NCBI GenBank assembly: GCA_910589555.1
Contig: CAJUTE010000043.1
Span: forward strand, 1-22,136
Direction: 5' to 3'
DNA from: an uncultured Muribaculum sp.
GTDB lineage: Bacteria; Bacteroidota; Bacteroidia; Bacteroidales; Muribaculaceae
DNA: 22,136 bases
Shown here: one piece after another, positions 7,218 to 15,370 of the stretch
Layout: each line of letters begins with the position of its first letter
How positions within the stretch are numbered: the first letter of the stretch is position 1
Made by a program: the position numbers and the translations under genes
The notes under the pieces: model-generated
The model's database searches: none
The model's input: only the letters and a program-made list of their open reading frames with translations
Told to the model about the DNA's origin: nothing

Positions 7218-7225
7218 TATCTTTG
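7218..7225 (+). promoter_or_regulatory. -7 promoter box of the radical SAM gene
   Basis: TATCTTTG matches the Bacteroidota -7 consensus TAnnTTTG. The -33 region (TTTTTC near 7193-7198) is weak. The predicted transcription start lies at about 7232, next to the ATG at 7233, so the mRNA may be nearly leaderless. The box argues against the in-frame GTG at 7203 as start. Confidence 0.5.
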
Positions 7226-7232
7226 TGATGTT

Positions 7233-8462
7233 ATGAATGTTTTTACTCCGTTTTCGATGCCGTTTTATGTGATGGCGAAGCCTGCGGGGGCGAGTTGCAA
7301 TCTTGCCTGCGACTATTGTTATTATCTTGAGAAGAAGCGGCTTTACCAAGGTGATGGTTTGGGTAAGCCGTCGTTTAATATGGGTGATGATATGCTTGAG
7401 CGTTTTACGCGTAGTTATATCGAGAGCCAGAGTATGCCTGCGGTGCTTTTTACGTGGCATGGTGGAGAGCCGCTGATGAGACCGCTGTCGTTTTACCGGA
7501 GGGCTGTGGAGCTTCAGCGTCGTTATGCGGGTGGACGTGTGATAGACAATTGCATTCAGACCAACGGCACGCTGCTGACCGATGAGTGGTGCCGTTTTTT
7601 CAAGGAGCATAATTGGCTTGTTGGGGTGTCGATCGACGGTCCTCAGGAGTTTCATGACGAGTATAGGCGTTCGCGTTACGGGCATTCGTCATGGCGCAAG
7701 GTGATGCAGGGGATTGAGTTGCTGAACCGTCATGGGGTGGAGTGGAACGCTATGGCTACGGTGAATGATTTTAATGCCGACTATCCGCTCGATTTCTATC
7801 ATTTTTTTAAGGAGACAGGGTGCCGTTATATTCAGTTCACGCCGATTGTGGAGCGGATTGTGAATCATGCCGACGGGCGCAATCTTGCGTCGCTTGCCGA
7901 TGGTAGCAGTGGGGAGCTTGCTCCGTTTTCGGTGAGTCCTGAGCAGTGGGGTGAGTTCACGTGCGCGATTTTTGATGAATGGGTGCGTAATGATGTGGGT
8001 GAATATTTCATACAGCTTTTTGACGCCACGCTTGCCAATTGGGTTGGCGAGCAGCCGGGAGTGTGTGCGCTTGCGAAGGCTTGCGGACAGGCTCCGGCGA
8101 TGGAGTATAACGGTGATGTCTATTCATGTGATCATTTTGTGTTTCCGGAATATAAGTTGGGGAATATCCGCGATAAGTCGTTTGTGGAGATGATGACGGG
8201 GGAGCGTCAGCAGAAATTTGGCATGGATAAGCAGTCGGTTCTGCCGGGTAAGTGCCGTGAATGCCGTTATCTTTTCGCTTGCAACGGTGAGTGTCCGCGC
8301 AACCGTTTTGCGGTGACGGAGAGTGGGGAGCCGGGGTTGAATTATCTGTGCCGTGGATATCAACGGTTTTTCGCCCATGTGGCTCCTTATATGGATTTCA
8401 TGAAGCAGGAGCTTGCCGCGGGTCGCGCTCCGGCAAATGTGATGGATTGGGTGAAGGATTAG
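7233..8462 (+). CDS. Anaerobic sulfatase-maturating enzyme (radical SAM/SPASM)
   Basis: Predicted 409-aa cytosolic enzyme that converts an active-site Cys or Ser of sulfatases to formylglycine. The radical SAM cluster motif CxxxCxxC is at C22, C26, C29 (CNLACDYC), followed by YYLEKK. Other family features are HGGEPLMRP, the conserved QTNG, SIDGPQEFHD, and a C-terminal cysteine-rich region with CALAKACG, YSCDHFVFPEY (probably containing the catalytic Asp), CRECRYLFACNGECPRNRF and YLCRGYQ, which bind the auxiliary Fe-S clusters. Length is usual for anSME (family of ChuR of Bacteroides thetaiotaomicron). The ATG at 7233 fits both the promoter box and the family N-terminus PFYVMAKPAGASCNLACDY. 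No sulfatase gene lies in the window, so it probably serves enzymes encoded elsewhere. Single-gene unit ahead of a convergent operon. Confidence 0.92.
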   Translation: MNVFTPFSMPFYVMAKPAGASCNLACDYCYYLEKKRLYQGDGLGKPSFNMGDDMLERFTRSYIESQSMPAVLFTWHGGEPLMRPLSFYRRAVELQRRYAGGRVIDNCIQTNGTLLTDEWCRFFKEHNWLVGVSIDGPQEFHDEYRRSRYGHSSWRKVMQGIELLNRHGVEWNAMATVNDFNADYPLDFYHFFKETGCRYIQFTPIVERIVNHADGRNLASLADGSSGELAPFSVSPEQWGEFTCAIFDEWVRNDVGEYFIQLFDATLANWVGEQPGVCALAKACGQAPAMEYNGDVYSCDHFVFPEYKLGNIRDKSFVEMMTGERQQKFGMDKQSVLPGKCRECRYLFACNGECPRNRFAVTESGEPGLNYLCRGYQRFFAHVAPYMDFMKQELAAGRAPANVMDWVKD

Positions 8463-8463
8463 G

Positions 8464-8516
8464 CTAATTAGTCTAATGGGGCTAATGAGACCAATGAGAC
8501 TAATTGGACTAATTAG
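8464..8516 (+). repeat. TAAT-rich inverted repeat after the maturase gene
   Basis: CTAATTAGTCTAAT (8464-8477) pairs with ATTGGACTAATTAG (8503-8516), giving a 14-bp stem with one G-U pair. The loop is itself built of related units (CTAATGAGACC, AATGAGACTA). Stop codon and repeat overlap nearly directly. It may be a short tandem repeat or a 3' processing structure. Confidence 0.6.
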
Positions 8517-8524
8517 GTGGAAAT

Positions 8525-8552
8525 AAAAAAAGCGGCATCAGCCGCTTTTTTT
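8525..8552. terminator. Bidirectional rho-independent terminator
   Basis: A run of A, then AGCGGC (8531-8536), loop ATCA, GCCGCT (8541-8546) and a run of T to 8552. The hairpin is flanked by A on one side and T on the other, so it can end transcription from both the maturase gene (+) and the lipoprotein gene (-). Confidence 0.9.
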
Positions 8553-8569
8553 ATTGAGGGTGTAGTGGA

Positions 8570-10633
8570 TTATTCTCCTTCAGTCACTTTCCCGCCGAGC
8601 CAGGTTGAGTAGACGAGCTTGAACTCGCCCGGACCTTTGACTTCGTATTTCACGGTGTCGTTGACGTTGCCGGTTTTGCCGTCGAATGATGTGCTACCGT
8701 AGTAGGTGATGTAATCGACTTCATATATGATGGGGTCGTTGTAGCCATCTACGAGGTTGGCGTTGGGGTAGTAAGCTTTCAATGCAGCCGGAATGACTTC
8801 GTTGAGGAAGTGCTGGCGCATTGTGGGGATGATGTCGTCTCGGTTGACGCCTGCCCATGCAGCTTCGGCGTATTTGTCAACCTGGGTCAAGTCGTGGTTC
8901 ACGTTGCAGTAGTAAGCCGAGCAGCCTGAATAGAACTCGGAGTTGCCACGGTCGATGTACTGTGATCCCTTGTTGTCCTTCACCCAATCGACACCATACT
9001 GGTAGAATGTCAATCCGGGTTCAGTCTGACGGTCGTTGGGGATGACGAGAGTTACGTTGGGGTCAAATATCCAAGAACCTTTTACCTTGGCATATTGGCT
9101 TGTCTTATCCTCAAGATAGTCGTACTTGGTCCACTGGTGACCGTCGTAATCGAACTGAGCGCAGTTGGCATACTTTGCGCCTGACTGGTAAGCTACGAGC
9201 ATTGAATCATCGATCTTAGCGTAGGGATAGAGTTTCTTCAAGAAGATAGGGAAGTAGTATGCAGCGTCGGCATTGCTGATATACTCTTTGTCGATTCCCA
9301 TTTCTTTAAGGTCGGAGGGGCTGATCAAAAGATCGATAGTTTTAGCAGGAGCCCAAGTGGATCCATCGAAGAAGTAAAGAGCGTTTTCGAACTTTTGGTC
9401 GGCAGTGGGTTTCGGAATGAATGTACCGTTGCCCATTTTAGCTGTAGCCTTGCCACCAACCTCGGTTACTACGAAGTTGACATAAGTGGGCTTCTTAGTG
9501 TTTTTGTCGGTGTTTACTGACAGAACGTAGCCCTTGATGTTGACTGTCTCATCCTTGGTGAAGAGCTTTTGAGCATCGGCAGTGAGCTGATATGCGCTAC
9601 CGGTGGTTTCGCCACCGTCGACGATGAAGTTGGTGTAATTTCCGGTAGAGGTCACTTTAGCTGAGAACTCAACATAGACGGGCATTGTTCCCTTGCTGCC
9701 GTTGGCGAGGATAGCGTCGCGAAGTTCATTCATCTTAGTGCCATCCATGGCGAGTGGAGCAGGATAGGTGTAAGGCTCGCTTGAGTATATCACTTCCGAT
9801 GTGGGAGCGAGCTGCAGACCGCCATTGTACTGGCTTCCTTTTCCGCTCACTTGCACTTCCATGCCTATATAATAGTCAGAGGCTTCAAAAGATGAACCGT
9901 AGTAAACCAACAGGCTTCCTGTGGCATCGGTGAGTATGTAGCCTTGATTGCATACAGCGGTCACAAAACCCTTGATGGTGTATTCATTCTTGACTTTTAC
10001 CTGGTCGATGGGAGTTGCCGGGGCAACAGTGCCGAAAGTTGGCTCGGTCTCGGAAATATTGTAGTTCACGAGCGCGTATGTACCATCGGTAGCATCGGGA
10101 TAGGTAGTTGTCAAAATCTCAGGGATTGCTTTTCCCGGCCAAACTTTCGAAGTTAAAGTGTAGGCGAATTTGTCGGGATCGCCCCATACAGCCTGATAGT
10201 TCAGGTTGGTGAAGGTGTGGACTTTTCCGTTGTAAATGCCGTTGATCACTTCATTCTGGAGCTGTTCCTTGTAAGTTGCGGCTACGGTTGATCCGTTGTT
10301 GGCGGCGAAGTAAGCGAATGAAGATGATTCAAGGAATATGGGCAGATATTTGTTTGCCGGGAAATCGGTGGTGAAATATCCGAGCTTCGCCCAGTTTTGC
10401 AGTTGGGTTTTGTTAAAACCATCGGCTTCAGCCTGGGTGAGTGCTGTAGACAGATCGCCGATTGCCTTGTAGTCGGCTTCGGTGAGCGTGTACTTTACAG
10501 TTTCGACTTTAGTGTATGCGTCGGGAGCTTTGAAGTCGTCGAGATACTCATTGTTCCAAGAGTTTTCCGAGCAGCTTGCCAAAACTGCGATTGCACCGCA
10601 CGCGATCAGACCGTTGAAAATATTGTATTTCAT
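8570..10633 (-). CDS. Outer-membrane lipoprotein with two OB-fold-like domains, partner of a TonB receptor
   Basis: Predicted 687-aa lipoprotein. The lipobox is LASC with Cys21, followed by SEN; likely surface or periplasmic lipoprotein. Residues about 215-285 (YTIKGFVTAV, GYILTDATGSLLVYYG, GMEVQVSGKG) and about 316-392 (VYVEFSAKVTST, ETVNIKGYVLSV) look like two OB-fold domains of the type often found in exported Bacteroidota proteins. A motif of the form P-x2-L-x3-YP-x-A followed by a V-x-Y strand occurs three times: about 163-192, 457-483 and 609-645. It lies 21 bp downstream of the TonB-dependent receptor gene in the same operon and ends before the terminator at 8525-8552. No SusD or enzyme motif is visible. 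Role probably in binding or delivering the receptor's ligand; the ligand is unknown. Confidence 0.8.
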   Translation of the reverse strand: MKYNIFNGLIACGAIAVLASCSENSWNNEYLDDFKAPDAYTKVETVKYTLTEADYKAIGDLSTALTQAEADGFNKTQLQNWAKLGYFTTDFPANKYLPIFLESSSFAYFAANNGSTVAATYKEQLQNEVINGIYNGKVHTFTNLNYQAVWGDPDKFAYTLTSKVWPGKAIPEILTTTYPDATDGTYALVNYNISETEPTFGTVAPATPIDQVKVKNEYTIKGFVTAVCNQGYILTDATGSLLVYYGSSFEASDYYIGMEVQVSGKGSQYNGGLQLAPTSEVIYSSEPYTYPAPLAMDGTKMNELRDAILANGSKGTMPVYVEFSAKVTSTGNYTNFIVDGGETTGSAYQLTADAQKLFTKDETVNIKGYVLSVNTDKNTKKPTYVNFVVTEVGGKATAKMGNGTFIPKPTADQKFENALYFFDGSTWAPAKTIDLLISPSDLKEMGIDKEYISNADAAYYFPIFLKKLYPYAKIDDSMLVAYQSGAKYANCAQFDYDGHQWTKYDYLEDKTSQYAKVKGSWIFDPNVTLVIPNDRQTEPGLTFYQYGVDWVKDNKGSQYIDRGNSEFYSGCSAYYCNVNHDLTQVDKYAEAAWAGVNRDDIIPTMRQHFLNEVIPAALKAYYPNANLVDGYNDPIIYEVDYITYYGSTSFDGKTGNVNDTVKYEVKGPGEFKLVYSTWLGGKVTEGE

Positions 10634-10654
10634 AATTTGTTTCGCGATTAATGA

Positions 10655-13381
10655 TTAGAAGTTGATTTGCATACGTACTGAGTAGGTGCGACCGAAAGAG
10701 TAGAATACGCGGTAAGCGTTTTCCCAAGTTCCACGGGTTGTGTTGTCAGTGTAAGCATCAACAACATAGTTGTAGTTGAAGAGGTTGTTCACGTTGCCGT
10801 AGAGAGTTGCTTTCACGCCGGCGATGTTGAAACGGTAGCTTGCGTTGAGGTCAACCTGCTGTCCCCAAGGAATTTTCCAAGGATCGGCTACGTTGATGAT
10901 TGAGTTGGCGCCAAGCTGATTTGCCTTTACTTCAAAGTCGCTGTAGTTGCGAGCGCTTACGAGCCAGTCGGCACCGATGCGGAATCCTTTGAACGGAATG
11001 AATGTAGCCGAGAGAGAACCGGTGGTCTGTGCAGAACCGCCCACTTTCACGCCTTTCTGATTGACAGTGGCAAATGCGTGGTCTTCGGCACCGATTCCTG
11101 AAGCGAGTTCACCGCTGAGGTTCTTAAGCGGCTGTCCCTGTCCGTTGTAGAAGTAACCTGAAGCGTTGCTGTCCCATACCCAGTCGCCCCAAGAGAGCAT
11201 ACCTTCGATGTTCAACCAGCGAGTGGGCACCCAGTTGAAGTTGATTTCGATACCCATGTGGCGAGCGTCGACACCCTGAAGGTTGATGTAGTAGCGTCCT
11301 GAACCGTCGGAGAATTCGTCGCCACGGGTAGTGGTGCGGTCCATCCAGCGGGTGTAGTAAGCGTTGGCGAGCAAAGAGAATGAGCGTGACTTGTAGCCGT
11401 AGCCCACTTCGTAGGACATGACTTTTTCGTTGACAGCCTTCTTGTTGATGGCGTTGGAGGTGGTAGCCTGCAGGAACACACCGCCAGAGAAGTAAGGAGC
11501 GCGGCTGATGTAGCCAAGGTTGAGGAACACGTTGTTGTGCTCGTCGATGTTGTAGTTGGCTCCACCCTTCACGGTTCCGCCGATGAAGTTGGTAGTGGCT
11601 GACTTAGAGTGAGCCTTGTCGTAGTAGAAGAAGTCCTTACGCCAGTAGGTGTTGTTGTTGATTGCGCCTGAGAGGACAAGGTTGAGCTTGCTGTCGAGCA
11701 TTGTGTATTCGCCCTGAGCATATACGCCTTCCTGAACGATGTAGCCGTTGTAGTCGCGGTAAACGACGTCGCCCACGCCGAGCTTTTCGTATTTCCAGTT
11801 GGGGTCGGCAGCGGCAGCGTTGAGTTCGGGCTTCACATTCTTACGAGAAGAGTAGTCCATGAAGTATTCTCCGTCATATAGATCGCAGATTTCATTGGTG
11901 TGCTTGCCGACGTAGTAACGGAGGTCAAGACCGCCGGTGATGTTGAGGCGGTTGCCATTGCGCTGCTCGATCTCCTTTTTATAAGAGGAAACGAGTCCGT
12001 ACCATTCGTGAGAGTTGATAGACTTTGACATAACAAGGTATGAACCCTTGGTTGATGCGGCGTTGAGGTCCTGGATCGCGCCGTAGTCAAAAGTTCCGTC
12101 GGCAGCGCGGAATTCCATGTTGAGCACTCCGTTGCTTGCTCCGTACCACTTGCTGTAGGTGTATCCGTCAAGACCGTTGCCCTGTCCGCTGTAACCGCCA
12201 CCGCTACCGATTGAAGCGTAGATAGCAGAAGAGAGTGATGATGTTTCATCGATCTGCCAGATGTGGTTCAATGAGATGTGGGGCTTGTGGTAGTAGTTGC
12301 GGCTTGAGTTGCGCACACGGCCCTGGTTGTCGTAGCCGAATGTGGGGTTGTAGCGGTACATGCTCTCGCCGTTCATATAACGCTTGCCGTAGGTCTGGTA
12401 GCCCATGATTGAAAGACCGTTCTGAGAGGAACGCTGATCGTGGGTCTGGGGAGCTCCTGTTGCGGTCAATGATATCTGGTGCTGGTCGTTGATGCGCTTG
12501 GAGATGTTGACGAAATAGTTGAAGCTGTTGAATTCCGTGCCCTGGATGTATCCGTCGCCCCATTTGCGAGATCCGAGGATAGTGAATGCCCAACCGTTTT
12601 TCATGAGGCCGGTTGAGAGTTTCACGCCATACTGGTTGTAGCCGTCGTTACCCATTCCGTACCATACACGACCGCCTTTCTCAACGTCGATTGTGCGGGT
12701 TGTGTAGTTGATGGTACCACCGATAGAGGGTGTTGACACGATTGTGGCTCCGAGACCGCGCTGAGTCTGGATGTTGGCGATGATGTCGCCGAGACCAGCC
12801 CAGTTGCTGTTGTACACGCCACCCCATTCCATATCGTTGATAGGAATACCGTTGACCATGACAGCAGTGTTCTTTGACTGGAATCCGCGCATGTTGATTT
12901 TAGAATCGCCGAAACCACCACCGTCGCGAGTGACCCACACACCGGGAGTGGTTTTCAATACTTCGGGAAGTTCCTGGTTACCGAGCTTGAGGTCGATGGT
13001 CTGCGCGCCTACTGTTGACACCGCCACCGGAGTGAGTCGGGTTTTGGCGATAGACTGCTCTACCACTACGTCCTTCAGCATCTGAGATTCGGTCTCGAGC
13101 TGGATGTCGCCCATTGAAGATTTCGCTTCCAAAGTGACCGGACGGAATCCGATGTAGTTGACATGGATAGATTTTTGCGCGGGCACATTCAATGTGAATC
13201 GACCATCGATGTCGGTTGCAGTGGCAATCGATGTGCCGGGCACAGAAACAGTGGCTCCCACGACAGGTTCGCCCGCGTCGTCAACCACAGTGCCACTACA
13301 CTTAATGTCTCCCGGCGCTGCCATAGCGGCAATGCACATGAGCCAGATAGAACCGGCTAAGAGAAGGAGTCTCTTAATCAT
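10655..13381 (-). CDS. TonB-dependent outer-membrane receptor
   Basis: Predicted 908-aa outer-membrane transporter. A signal peptide ends near AMAAP (about residue 22). Residues about 27-105 form a carboxypeptidase-regulatory-like domain (GTVVDDAGEPVVGATV, DIDGRFTLNV, VNYIGFRPV). A plug follows at about 115-235 (LPEVLKTTPGVWVTRDGGGF, INMRGFQSKNTAVMVNGIPI, GGTINYTTR). The rest is a beta-barrel rich in aromatic strand ends, finishing in the typical C-terminal Phe (VRMQINF). It couples energy from TonB to import of an unknown ligand. It lacks the SusC/SusD pairing; instead the next gene in the same direction, 21 bp away, is an OB-fold-containing lipoprotein. It is transcribed from the AT-rich region 13382-13600, divergent from psd. 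Confidence 0.9.
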   Translation of the reverse strand: MIKRLLLLAGSIWLMCIAAMAAPGDIKCSGTVVDDAGEPVVGATVSVPGTSIATATDIDGRFTLNVPAQKSIHVNYIGFRPVTLEAKSSMGDIQLETESQMLKDVVVEQSIAKTRLTPVAVSTVGAQTIDLKLGNQELPEVLKTTPGVWVTRDGGGFGDSKINMRGFQSKNTAVMVNGIPINDMEWGGVYNSNWAGLGDIIANIQTQRGLGATIVSTPSIGGTINYTTRTIDVEKGGRVWYGMGNDGYNQYGVKLSTGLMKNGWAFTILGSRKWGDGYIQGTEFNSFNYFVNISKRINDQHQISLTATGAPQTHDQRSSQNGLSIMGYQTYGKRYMNGESMYRYNPTFGYDNQGRVRNSSRNYYHKPHISLNHIWQIDETSSLSSAIYASIGSGGGYSGQGNGLDGYTYSKWYGASNGVLNMEFRAADGTFDYGAIQDLNAASTKGSYLVMSKSINSHEWYGLVSSYKKEIEQRNGNRLNITGGLDLRYYVGKHTNEICDLYDGEYFMDYSSRKNVKPELNAAAADPNWKYEKLGVGDVVYRDYNGYIVQEGVYAQGEYTMLDSKLNLVLSGAINNNTYWRKDFFYYDKAHSKSATTNFIGGTVKGGANYNIDEHNNVFLNLGYISRAPYFSGGVFLQATTSNAINKKAVNEKVMSYEVGYGYKSRSFSLLANAYYTRWMDRTTTRGDEFSDGSGRYYINLQGVDARHMGIEINFNWVPTRWLNIEGMLSWGDWVWDSNASGYFYNGQGQPLKNLSGELASGIGAEDHAFATVNQKGVKVGGSAQTTGSLSATFIPFKGFRIGADWLVSARNYSDFEVKANQLGANSIINVADPWKIPWGQQVDLNASYRFNIAGVKATLYGNVNNLFNYNYVVDAYTDNTTRGTWENAYRVFYSFGRTYSVRMQINF

Positions 13382-13463
13382 AATAATGACTTGGTTAAAA
13401 TGTTAATAATTGATTTTGCAATACACTAAGAAAATAAATCACGTAAATTTTAAAAGTTATTCA

Positions 13464-13471
13464 CAAAAGTA
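13464..13471 (-). promoter_or_regulatory. Likely -7 box of the TonB receptor operon
   Basis: On the minus strand the sequence reads TACTTTTG, matching TAnnTTTG. It would give a 5' leader of about 75 nt before the ATG at 13381. A good -33 TTTG is not visible at the expected distance, so the call is moderate. Confidence 0.4.
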
Positions 13472-13561
13472 ATAAAAAATCTTGAATCCACCGAAGAAGA
13501 GTACGAATAATATCATGTTAAATCCATATTGTGGCAGCAATGAATATTTCCGGTTATATTA

Positions 13562-13593
13562 TTTGTTAAATTAGGATAGAAGTCTTACCTTTG
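13562..13593 (+). promoter_or_regulatory. Bacteroidota-type promoter of the psd-pssA operon
   Basis: TTTG at 13562-13565 is followed by a 20-bp gap and TACCTTTG at 13586-13593, a textbook Bacteroidota promoter. The start of transcription should be near 13600, about 12 nt before the ATG at 13612. The intergenic stretch 13382-13561 is AT-rich and shared with the divergent receptor operon. Confidence 0.8.
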
Positions 13594-13611
13594 CACTAAT
13601 ATTTGGAAACG

Positions 13612-14277
13612 ATGAAGGTTAAAATCCACCAAGAAGGACTAAACATACTGTTATTACTCTTTGGCATATTGCTGGTGATCAATATCCCGGCATGGCTTTT
13701 CATACGCCCTGAATGGATTCCGATACTATTCTCCTCGCTCTCACTTATAATCTATCTGCTGGTGCTTAATTTTTTCCGTTCGCCACGCCGCAATTTCAAG
13801 GGAGATCCTGAAAATGTGGTAGTTGCCTCGGCTGATGGAAAGGTTGTGGCTCTTGAGGAGACATTTGAGGATGAATATCTTCATTGCCGTTGCATTCAAT
13901 TGTCGATATTCATGTCGGTGGTGAATGTTCATGCCAATTGGTTTCCGGTGGATGGAGAGGTGGTTTATGTGAAGCATCACAACGGACGATTTTTGTCGGC
14001 ATATCTCCCGAAGGCGAGCACCGAGAATGAGCGTTCGACAGTGGTTATCCGCGCGAAGAACGGTCAGCTTGTGCTGATGCGTCAGATAGCGGGAGCCGTT
14101 GCGCGCCGCATTGTCACCTACGCTTGTCCCGGCGATGAGGCATCCATTCATGACCACATGGGATTTATAAAATTCGGTTCTCGCGTGGATCTGTATCTTC
14201 CGCTCGGGACTGAGATTTATGTGAAATTGGGCGACACGACCACCGGAGGAGTCACCGAGGTTGCCCGCTTAAAATAA
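13612..14277 (+). CDS. psd: Phosphatidylserine decarboxylase
   Basis: Predicted 221-aa membrane-associated enzyme that decarboxylates phosphatidylserine to phosphatidylethanolamine. Two hydrophobic helices lie at about 10-55. The catalytic domain contains VVASADGKVV, LSIFMSVVNVHANWFPVDG and the maturation site KFGSRVDLYLP, where the Ser (S190) becomes the pyruvoyl group after self-cleavage. This is the short (archaeal-type, about 220 aa) Psd form. The ATG at 13612 is preferred over the in-frame TTG at 13603 because the promoter box ends at 13593. pssA follows after 5 bp, so the two steps of PE synthesis are encoded together, in the order second enzyme then first. Confidence 0.95.
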   Translation: MKVKIHQEGLNILLLLFGILLVINIPAWLFIRPEWIPILFSSLSLIIYLLVLNFFRSPRRNFKGDPENVVVASADGKVVALEETFEDEYLHCRCIQLSIFMSVVNVHANWFPVDGEVVYVKHHNGRFLSAYLPKASTENERSTVVIRAKNGQLVLMRQIAGAVARRIVTYACPGDEASIHDHMGFIKFGSRVDLYLPLGTEIYVKLGDTTTGGVTEVARLK

Positions 14278-14282
14278 AAATC

Positions 14283-14990
14283 ATGTTGAAAAAAATAATT
14301 TCCAATATACCAAATACGATAACCTGCCTGAGTCTCGTGTGTGGCTGTGGAGCTATTATCGCATCTTTCGGATCATATATGAAGGTGAATGGACTGTCGT
14401 GCTTTGAATGGGCATTCATTCTCATAGGAATCGCGGCGGTGTGTGATTTTCTTGACGGTGCCCTTGCGCGTCTTCTTCATGCCTATTCCAATCTCGGTAA
14501 GCAGCTCGACTCCTTGAGCGACCTTGTCAGCTTCGGAGTGGCTCCCGGAATGCTCGTATATAACATGATCAGTGTGTCGACCGGTAGTTGGTGGCTCGGT
14601 CTTTTCGCCATCCTTATTCCGGTGTTTGGCGAGATACGTCTTGCCAAATTCAATATAGATGACCGTCAGACCACATCATTTTTAGGTCTTCCCATTCCGG
14701 CGAATGCGATTTTCTGGATCGGCGCTTGCTCGTTTATCTCCGCCTACGGTTATCCCGGCAATGCTGTCATGATAGCATTCATTCTGTTGATGTCATTCAT
14801 GATGGTGTTCACGCGCCTTAAAATGTTCTCGCTTAAATTCAAGCATCTCGGACTGAAAGGTAATATGCGACGCTACATCGTGCTTGTCGGAGCTGTGGTG
14901 TTTGTGGGATTTTTCGGTGTTGCCGGATTGTCGCTGAGCATAATTTTCTACATTCTGCTTTCTCTTATTCCGGAGAGCCGTCAGGCTTAA
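14283..14990 (+). CDS. pssA: CDP-diacylglycerol-serine O-phosphatidyltransferase
   Basis: Predicted 235-aa integral membrane enzyme that makes phosphatidylserine from CDP-diacylglycerol and serine. The CDP-alcohol phosphatidyltransferase motif D-x2-D-G-x2-A-R-x8-G-x3-D-x3-D is complete at D55, D58, G59, A62, R63, G72, D76 and D80. Several hydrophobic segments (about 15-30, 42-54, 105-120, 135-170, 198-228) fit the usual six-helix fold. It starts 5 bp after psd and feeds that enzyme. A typical Bacteroidota PssA length. Confidence 0.95.
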   Translation: MLKKIISNIPNTITCLSLVCGCGAIIASFGSYMKVNGLSCFEWAFILIGIAAVCDFLDGALARLLHAYSNLGKQLDSLSDLVSFGVAPGMLVYNMISVSTGSWWLGLFAILIPVFGEIRLAKFNIDDRQTTSFLGLPIPANAIFWIGACSFISAYGYPGNAVMIAFILLMSFMMVFTRLKMFSLKFKHLGLKGNMRRYIVLVGAVVFVGFFGVAGLSLSIIFYILLSLIPESRQA

Positions 14991-15031
14991 TGGGATAGGC
15001 GATTTTTATCTTACTACTATTATTTTTGCAC

Positions 15032-15370
15032 ATGTCGGTTTTTCTATTTTTCCTCATACTTATTTTTGTTGTGCTGCCGCTGGCTTTGCTGAGCCGATTG
15101 TTTGGCGGCATTATTGGCATTTTCCGTAGAGCCACCAACCGCGAATCCTATTTTGGCAACGGTTCTTCACGGAGTTCCTCGTCATCTTCAAGTGTAAAGC
15201 GCAAGAAGAAGATATTCAGCCGCAATGACGGTGAATATGTGGACTTTGAGGAGATTATAGAAGAAAAAAGCACTGCCGGCTCTTCGACGGCATCATCGAG
15301 AGAGGAGATTCACTATGAGATAGAGGATCAGGTGAGCGATGCGGAATGGACTGAAATAAATTCGAAGTAA
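15032..15370 (+). CDS. DUF4834 family small membrane protein
   Basis: Predicted 112-aa protein (from the ATG at 15032; the upstream in-frame TTG at 15026 overlaps TATTTTTG at 15021-15028, which resembles a -7 box). One N-terminal transmembrane helix (FLFFLILIFVVLPLALL) is followed by a basic stretch, a serine-rich linker (SSRSSSSSSS, KRKKK) and an acidic tail with GEYVDFEEI and IEDQVSDAEWTEI. This arrangement fits DUF4834, a Bacteroidota family of unknown function. It lies 41 bp after pssA and is immediately followed by the DUF2461 gene, whose ATG abuts the stop codon. Confidence 0.75.
   Translation: MSVFLFFLILIFVVLPLALLSRLFGGIIGIFRRATNRESYFGNGSSRSSSSSSSVKRKKKIFSRNDGEYVDFEEIIEEKSTAGSSTASSREEIHYEIEDQVSDAEWTEINSK

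Noticed and set aside
7203..7232. GTG start for the radical SAM gene
   Set aside because: The promoter -7 box at 7218-7225 lies downstream of it, and the family N-terminus begins near the ATG at 7233.
11212..12942. Long minus-strand reading frames in other registers inside the TonB receptor gene
   Set aside because: They are shadows of the receptor coding sequence with skewed Ser/Thr composition and no domain pattern.
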